Source: Desulfarculaceae bacterium
GTDB lineage: Bacteria > Desulfobacterota > Desulfarculia > Desulfarculales > Desulfarculaceae
Length of the DNA: 64,000 bases
Direction: 5' to 3'
Assembly: GCA_021737645.1 (NCBI GenBank)
Contig: JAIPDO010000013.1
Location: 18,012 to 82,011 of the forward strand
Part shown: positions 60,621 through 64,000 of the stretch, piece by piece
Layout of the letters: every line of letters starts with the position of its first letter
Position numbering within the stretch: position 1 is the stretch's first letter
The notes under the pieces: generated by a model
Told to the model about the DNA's origin: nothing
Database searches by the model: none
Seen by the model: only the letters and a program-made list of their open reading frames with translations
Made by a program: the position numbers and the translations under genes

Positions 60621-61589
60621 ATGAGCCAAAGCCAAGAGCTTCGCCTGAGTTTTTCCGATCACGAGGCCCTGCGCACCCTGCTGGGGGCGCGCGACGCCCA
60701 TCTGCGCCTTTTGGCGGCGGCGGCGGGGGTCAAGGCCAGGGCGCGGGGCGGGGAAATAACCCTGAGCGGCGATCCCGAGGCCCTGGAGCTGGCCGCCCTG
60801 GCCCTCAGGCAGCTTTACGATCTGATCCAGCAGGGCTACCCGGTCTACGAGATGGACGTGGATTTCGCCTATCGCATTCTCAGCGCCGACCCCGGGGCCC
60901 AACTCAAGGATATCTTCCTGGATCAGGTCTACCTGACCGGCAAGAACCGCATCATAAGCCCCAAGACCCTGAATCAGAAAAAGTACCTGGAGGCCATCCG
61001 GGCCCACGACATCGTCTTCGGCATCGGCCCGGCGGGCACCGGCAAGACCTATCTGGCCATGGCCATGGCCGTGGACGCCCTGCTCAAGGGCCAGGTGGAC
61101 CGCATCGTGTTGGCCCGCCCGGCGGTGGAGGCGGGGGAGAAGCTGGGATTTTTGCCCGGCGACCTGGCCGAAAAGGTCAACCCCTACCTCAGGCCCCTGT
61201 ACGACGCCCTGCACGACATGATCGACTTCGACAAGGCGGGGCGGCTCATGTCCAAGGGGGTGATTGAGGTGGCCCCTCTGGCCTTCATGCGCGGGCGCAC
61301 TTTGAACAGCGCCTTCGTGATTTTGGACGAGGCCCAGAACTCCACCAGCGAGCAGATGAAGATGTTCCTCACCCGCCTGGGCTTCGACTCCAAGGCGGTG
61401 ATAACCGGTGACGTGACCCAGGTGGATCTGCCCGGCGGGGTGATGAGCGGCCTGGTGCGGGCCAGCCAGATTTTGCAGGGCATCGAGGGCATCGCCTTCG
61501 TGGGCTTCGACGAGAGCGACGTGGTGCGCCACCATCTGGTGCGCCAGATCATCAAGGCCTACGACCAACTGGGCAATGGTGGAGCATGA
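60621..61589 (+). CDS. ybeZ: PhoH-family ATPase
   Basis: 322 residues. N-terminal KH-like part (about 1-110), then the PhoH ATPase: Walker [16 protein letters not shown] near 135, Walker [12 protein letters not shown] near 232, and [21 protein letters not shown]. PhoH/YbeZ works with YbeY in RNA metabolism and ribosome quality control. Its last four bases overlap the ybeY start (ATGA), a common coupling of the two. Confidence 0.94.
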   Translation: MSQSQELRLSFSDHEALRTLLGARDAHLRLLAAAAGVKARARGGEITLSGDPEALELAALALRQLYDLIQQGYPVYEMDVDFAYRILSADPGAQLKDIFLDQVYLTGKNRIISPKTLNQKKYLEAIRAHDIVFGIGPAGTGKTYLAMAMAVDALLKGQVDRIVLARPAVEAGEKLGFLPGDLAEKVNPYLRPLYDALHDMIDFDKAGRLMSKGVIEVAPLAFMRGRTLNSAFVILDEAQNSTSEQMKMFLTRLGFDSKAVITGDVTQVDLPGGVMSGLVRASQILQGIEGIAFVGFDESDVVRHHLVRQIIKAYDQLGNGGA

Positions 61590-62023
61590 GCGTACTGCTG
61601 GACAATTCCTGGGAAGGCGGCGAGCTGCCCCAGGGCCTGGTGGAGCGGGTGGATCGGGTCTTGGCCCTGGCCGGGCAGCCGCCCGAGGCCGAGCTGTCGT
61701 TGGTGATCTGTGGCGACGAACAAATCGCGGCGATAAACCAACAGTGGCTGAACCGCCAGGGCCCCACCAACGTCATCTCTTTCGCCCAGAACGAGGGCGG
61801 CGCTCCGGGGCTCAACCCCGAGATCCTGGGCGACGTGGTGGTGAGCGCCGACACCGCCCGGCGAGAGGCCGCCGAACACGGCCTGGCGACCGACGAGCAC
61901 TTGATGCGCCTGATAATTCACGGCATATTGCATATATTGGGATACGAGCACGAGCAGGGCGGCGAGCCCGCCCGGCTGATGGAAGAAAAGACCGAGGAGC
62001 TGCTCACGGCCAGCGCCGCCTAG
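61586..62023 (+). CDS. ybeY: rRNA maturation endoribonuclease YbeY
   Basis: 145 residues. The zinc site [11 protein letters not shown] (three His) near residue 112 and [28 protein letters not shown] are all conserved. YbeY is a single-strand-specific RNase that matures the 16S rRNA 3' end and helps remove faulty ribosomes. Its ATG overlaps the phoH stop. Confidence 0.95.
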   Translation: MSVLLDNSWEGGELPQGLVERVDRVLALAGQPPEAELSLVICGDEQIAAINQQWLNRQGPTNVISFAQNEGGAPGLNPEILGDVVVSADTARREAAEHGLATDEHLMRLIIHGILHILGYEHEQGGEPARLMEEKTEELLTASAA

Positions 62024-62080
62024 ACAGCCGTAGCGGCGGCATTCTCGTGGCCGTTATTTAGTTTAGAAAGGAAGGCCAGA

Positions 62081-62839
62081 ATGGCCCGTCTAAGTGTCAA
62101 TGTGGATCACGTGGCCACCCTGCGCCAGGCCCGGGGCATAGACGAGCCGGACCCGGTGTGGGCGGCGGTGCTGGCCGAAAAGGCCGGGGCCGACGGCATC
62201 ATCGTGCACCTTAGGGAAGACCGCCGCCACATCCAGGACCGCGACCTGTGGGTGATGCGCCAGGTGGTCAAGGGTCAGCTCAACATGGAGATGGCCGCCA
62301 CCGAGGAGATGATCGGAATCGCCGGTCAGGTGCGCCCGGACATCTGCACTCTGGTGCCCGAGAAACGTCAGGAGCTGACCACCGAGGGCGGCCTGGACGT
62401 GGCCGGCAACATGGAGAAGATGCGCGCTGCGGTGGGCTCCCTAAAGGACGCGGGCATCGCGGTGAGCCTGTTCATCGATCCTACCAGCGAGCAGATCAAG
62501 GCGGCCCACCAGTGCGAGGCCCAGGTGGTGGAGCTGCACACCGGGGCCTATTGCAACGCCCCGGACGATGAAGCCCGCCAAAAGCTTCTGGGCGCCCTGG
62601 AAGACTCGGCGCGGCTGGCTGCCCGCTTGGGGCTCAAGGTGGCCGCCGGGCACGGTCTGAACCTGCGTAACATCCATCCCCTGCTGGCCTTCCCGGACAT
62701 CGAGGAATACTCCATCGGCCACTCCATCATCGCCCGTGCGGTGTTCGTGGGCCTGGAGGCGGCGGTGGGCGAGATGCTGGCCCTGGCCCGCAGCCCGGCC
62801 CCCCGCAGCGCCGCCGAGCCGCCCCAGCGGCGGCTGTAG
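62081..62839 (+). CDS. pdxJ: Pyridoxine 5'-phosphate synthase
   Basis: 252 residues. LSVNVDHVATLRQARG at the start with the catalytic-site residues, GADGIIVHLREDRRHIQDRD, NMEMAATEEM, VPEKRQELTTEGGLDV, ELHTGAYC and AGHGLNLRNI mark PdxJ. It condenses 1-deoxyxylulose 5-phosphate with 3-amino-1-hydroxyacetone phosphate to give vitamin B6. AAGGAAGG lies upstream of ATG 62081. The pdxJ-acpS pair is a common arrangement. Confidence 0.96.
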   Translation: MARLSVNVDHVATLRQARGIDEPDPVWAAVLAEKAGADGIIVHLREDRRHIQDRDLWVMRQVVKGQLNMEMAATEEMIGIAGQVRPDICTLVPEKRQELTTEGGLDVAGNMEKMRAAVGSLKDAGIAVSLFIDPTSEQIKAAHQCEAQVVELHTGAYCNAPDDEARQKLLGALEDSARLAARLGLKVAAGHGLNLRNIHPLLAFPDIEEYSIGHSIIARAVFVGLEAAVGEMLALARSPAPRSAAEPPQRRL

Positions 62840-62874
62840 GCCATGGCCCAGGCCCACAGGGCGGGAGAGCGGAC

Positions 62875-63252
62875 ATGATCGTGGGAATAGGCCTGGACCT
62901 GGCGGAAGTGGCCCGCATCGAGCTGGCCCTGGAGCGCTTTGGCGAGCGCTTTCTGAACCGCTGCTTCACTCCCGGCGAGCAAGCAACCTGCCTGTCCCGT
63001 CCCCGCCCCGCCTCGGCTCTGGCCATGCGCTTCGCGGCCAAGGAGGCCTTTTCCAAGGCCGCCGGGCTGGGCATGCGCGGCCTGGGCTGGCGGGAGATCG
63101 AGGTGACCCACGACCCCAGGGGCAAGCCCTCCCTGGCTTTGCACGGCCGGGCCAAGGCCTGGATGCTGGCCAACGGGGTTGATGCCTCGTATATCAGTCT
63201 CACCGATGAGGGCGGCTTTGCCGCGGCGGTGGTGGTTTTGGAGAAGTCATGA
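62875..63252 (+). CDS. acpS: Holo-[acyl-carrier-protein] synthase
   Basis: 125 residues, normal length. MIVGIGLDLAEVARIE with the Mg-binding Asp, ERFLNRCFTPGE, and AMRFAAKEAFSKAAG carry the family motifs. It transfers phosphopantetheine from CoA to the acyl carrier protein. Starts 35 bases after pdxJ and overlaps nnr by four bases (ATGA). Confidence 0.96.
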   Translation: MIVGIGLDLAEVARIELALERFGERFLNRCFTPGEQATCLSRPRPASALAMRFAAKEAFSKAAGLGMRGLGWREIEVTHDPRGKPSLALHGRAKAWMLANGVDASYISLTDEGGFAAAVVVLEKS

Positions 63253-64000
63253 TTTTGGTGACAGCCGAGCAGATGCGCGCTTGCGACCAGCAGACCATCA
63301 ACGACGTAGGCCTGCCGGGCATGGTGCTCATGGAAAACGCGGCCCAGGGCGCGGTCAGGGTGCTCACCGACCAGATGGGCTCCCTGGAGGGGGCGCATGT
63401 GGCGGTGTTGGCCGGGCGGGGCAACAACGGCGGCGACGGCCTGGCCATGGCCCGCATTTTGGCCAACCAGGGTGCCATGTGCGACGTGTACCTGCTGGCC
63501 GAGAAATCCCAGCTGACCGGCGACGCGGCCATGAATCTCCAGGTGGCCCTGGCCTGCGGAGTACGGGTGATCGAGGCCCCGGACCAGGAGCGCCTGGAGG
63601 CCCTGAGCGGGGAGATCGCGTGCCACGAGCTGTTCATCGACGCCTTGCTGGGCACCGGCCTGAGCAAGGAAGTCACCGGGCGCTTTCGGGCGGCCATCGA
63701 ACTGCTCAACCAGTTGGAGGCCCCGGTGATGGCCGTGGACATCCCCAGCGGCCTGTGCGCCGACACCGGCGCTCCCCTGGGCGCGGCGGTGATGGCCGAT
63801 CTCACCGCCACCTTCGGCCTGGTCAAGCAGGGCTTGCTGTTGGACGGCGAGGGCTACTGCGGCGAGTTGTTTTTGGTGGACATCTCCATACCCCCGGCGG
63901 TGGAAATGGGATTGGAGGTGGAGTGCCACTTGCTGGAAGCCGAGTTGGTGGCGGCGCTGATAAACCCCCGCCCGGCGGGAGCCCACAAGGGCAGCTTCGG
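63249..64000 (+). CDS. nnr: Bifunctional NAD(P)H-hydrate repair enzyme, cut by window edge
   Basis: The first 250 codons from ATG 63249, which overlaps the acpS stop. The epimerase half is complete: VTAEQMRACDQQTI, GMVLMENAAQGAV, VLAGRGNNGGDGLAMARIL, FIDALLGTGLSKEV and MAVDIPSGLCADTG. At the edge NPRPAGAHKGSFG begins the ADP-dependent dehydratase half, so the full gene should be about 500 codons. It repairs hydrated NAD(P)H. It runs off the window without a stop. Confidence 0.93.
   Translation, partial: MILVTAEQMRACDQQTINDVGLPGMVLMENAAQGAVRVLTDQMGSLEGAHVAVLAGRGNNGGDGLAMARILANQGAMCDVYLLAEKSQLTGDAAMNLQVALACGVRVIEAPDQERLEALSGEIACHELFIDALLGTGLSKEVTGRFRAAIELLNQLEAPVMAVDIPSGLCADTGAPLGAAVMADLTATFGLVKQGLLLDGEGYCGELFLVDISIPPAVEMGLEVECHLLEAELVAALINPRPAGAHKGSF

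Overview
The window is GC-rich chromosomal DNA from a sulfate- or sulfite-reducing bacterium of the Desulfobacterota (former Deltaproteobacteria). The clearest evidence is dsrA-dsrB (46.4-48.7 kb), dsrD with a cobyrinate-amidase-like dsrN (55.0-56.7 kb), a dicluster ferredoxin and a tetraheme cytochrome c3. Rex sits beside the F0 genes of ATP synthase, as in other sulfate reducers. A member of the Desulfarculales is a guess from base composition and gene style; no rRNA is present to test it. I see no tRNA, rRNA, CRISPR array or insertion sequence.

Layout. 0-3.2 kb: 3' part of uvrA and a glycosyltransferase. 3.3-5.9 kb: an AT-rich SIR2 gene with a C-terminal PIN-like region, foreign by composition and the best defence candidate. 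6.1-8.7 kb: rex and atpZ-atpI-atpB-atpE on the minus strand. 9-11.2 kb: a PEP-CTERM protein, a secreted protein and an SGNH hydrolase. 11.3-12.5 kb: dispersed repeats and an AT-rich orphan. 12.55-14.2 kb: a tryptophan synthase beta gene preceded by a Trp-codon leader peptide and attenuator. 14.4-23.4 kb: PAS-GGDEF protein, a PASTA/Cys-repeat periplasmic protein, a beta-lactamase-fold hydrolase and a large hybrid kinase. 23.5-25.2 kb: small genes and repeats. 25.2-29 kb: an aminotransferase, HOGA-type aldolase and gamma-glutamyltransferase cluster on the minus strand.

29.1-44.0 kb, nearly all minus strand, is a signalling region: a PEP-synthase-like protein with a response regulator; a TSUP transporter operon with two receivers and an NtrB-like kinase behind a sigma-54 promoter; an NtrC-type activator whose receiver has lost its phospho-acceptor Asp; and a kinase-receiver-kinase operon. 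44.3-46.0 kb carries a TPR protein, a SYLF protein and a small CxxC-tailed protein.

The Dsr locus is split. dsrAB has a consensus sigma-70 promoter and a long leader. It is separated from dsrN-dsrD by an outer-membrane protein, a flavin-fold protein, a chimeric gene with an AT-rich tail plus small membrane protein (toxin/immunity-like), an MFS transporter and a DUF6125-like protein. After dsrD come a TPR protein, the ferredoxin and cytochrome c3. The right end is housekeeping: mazG, cvpA-like, yjbQ, phoH, ybeY, pdxJ, acpS and a truncated nnr.

Starts were chosen from visible ribosome binding sites. Composition statements are by eye, not computed.
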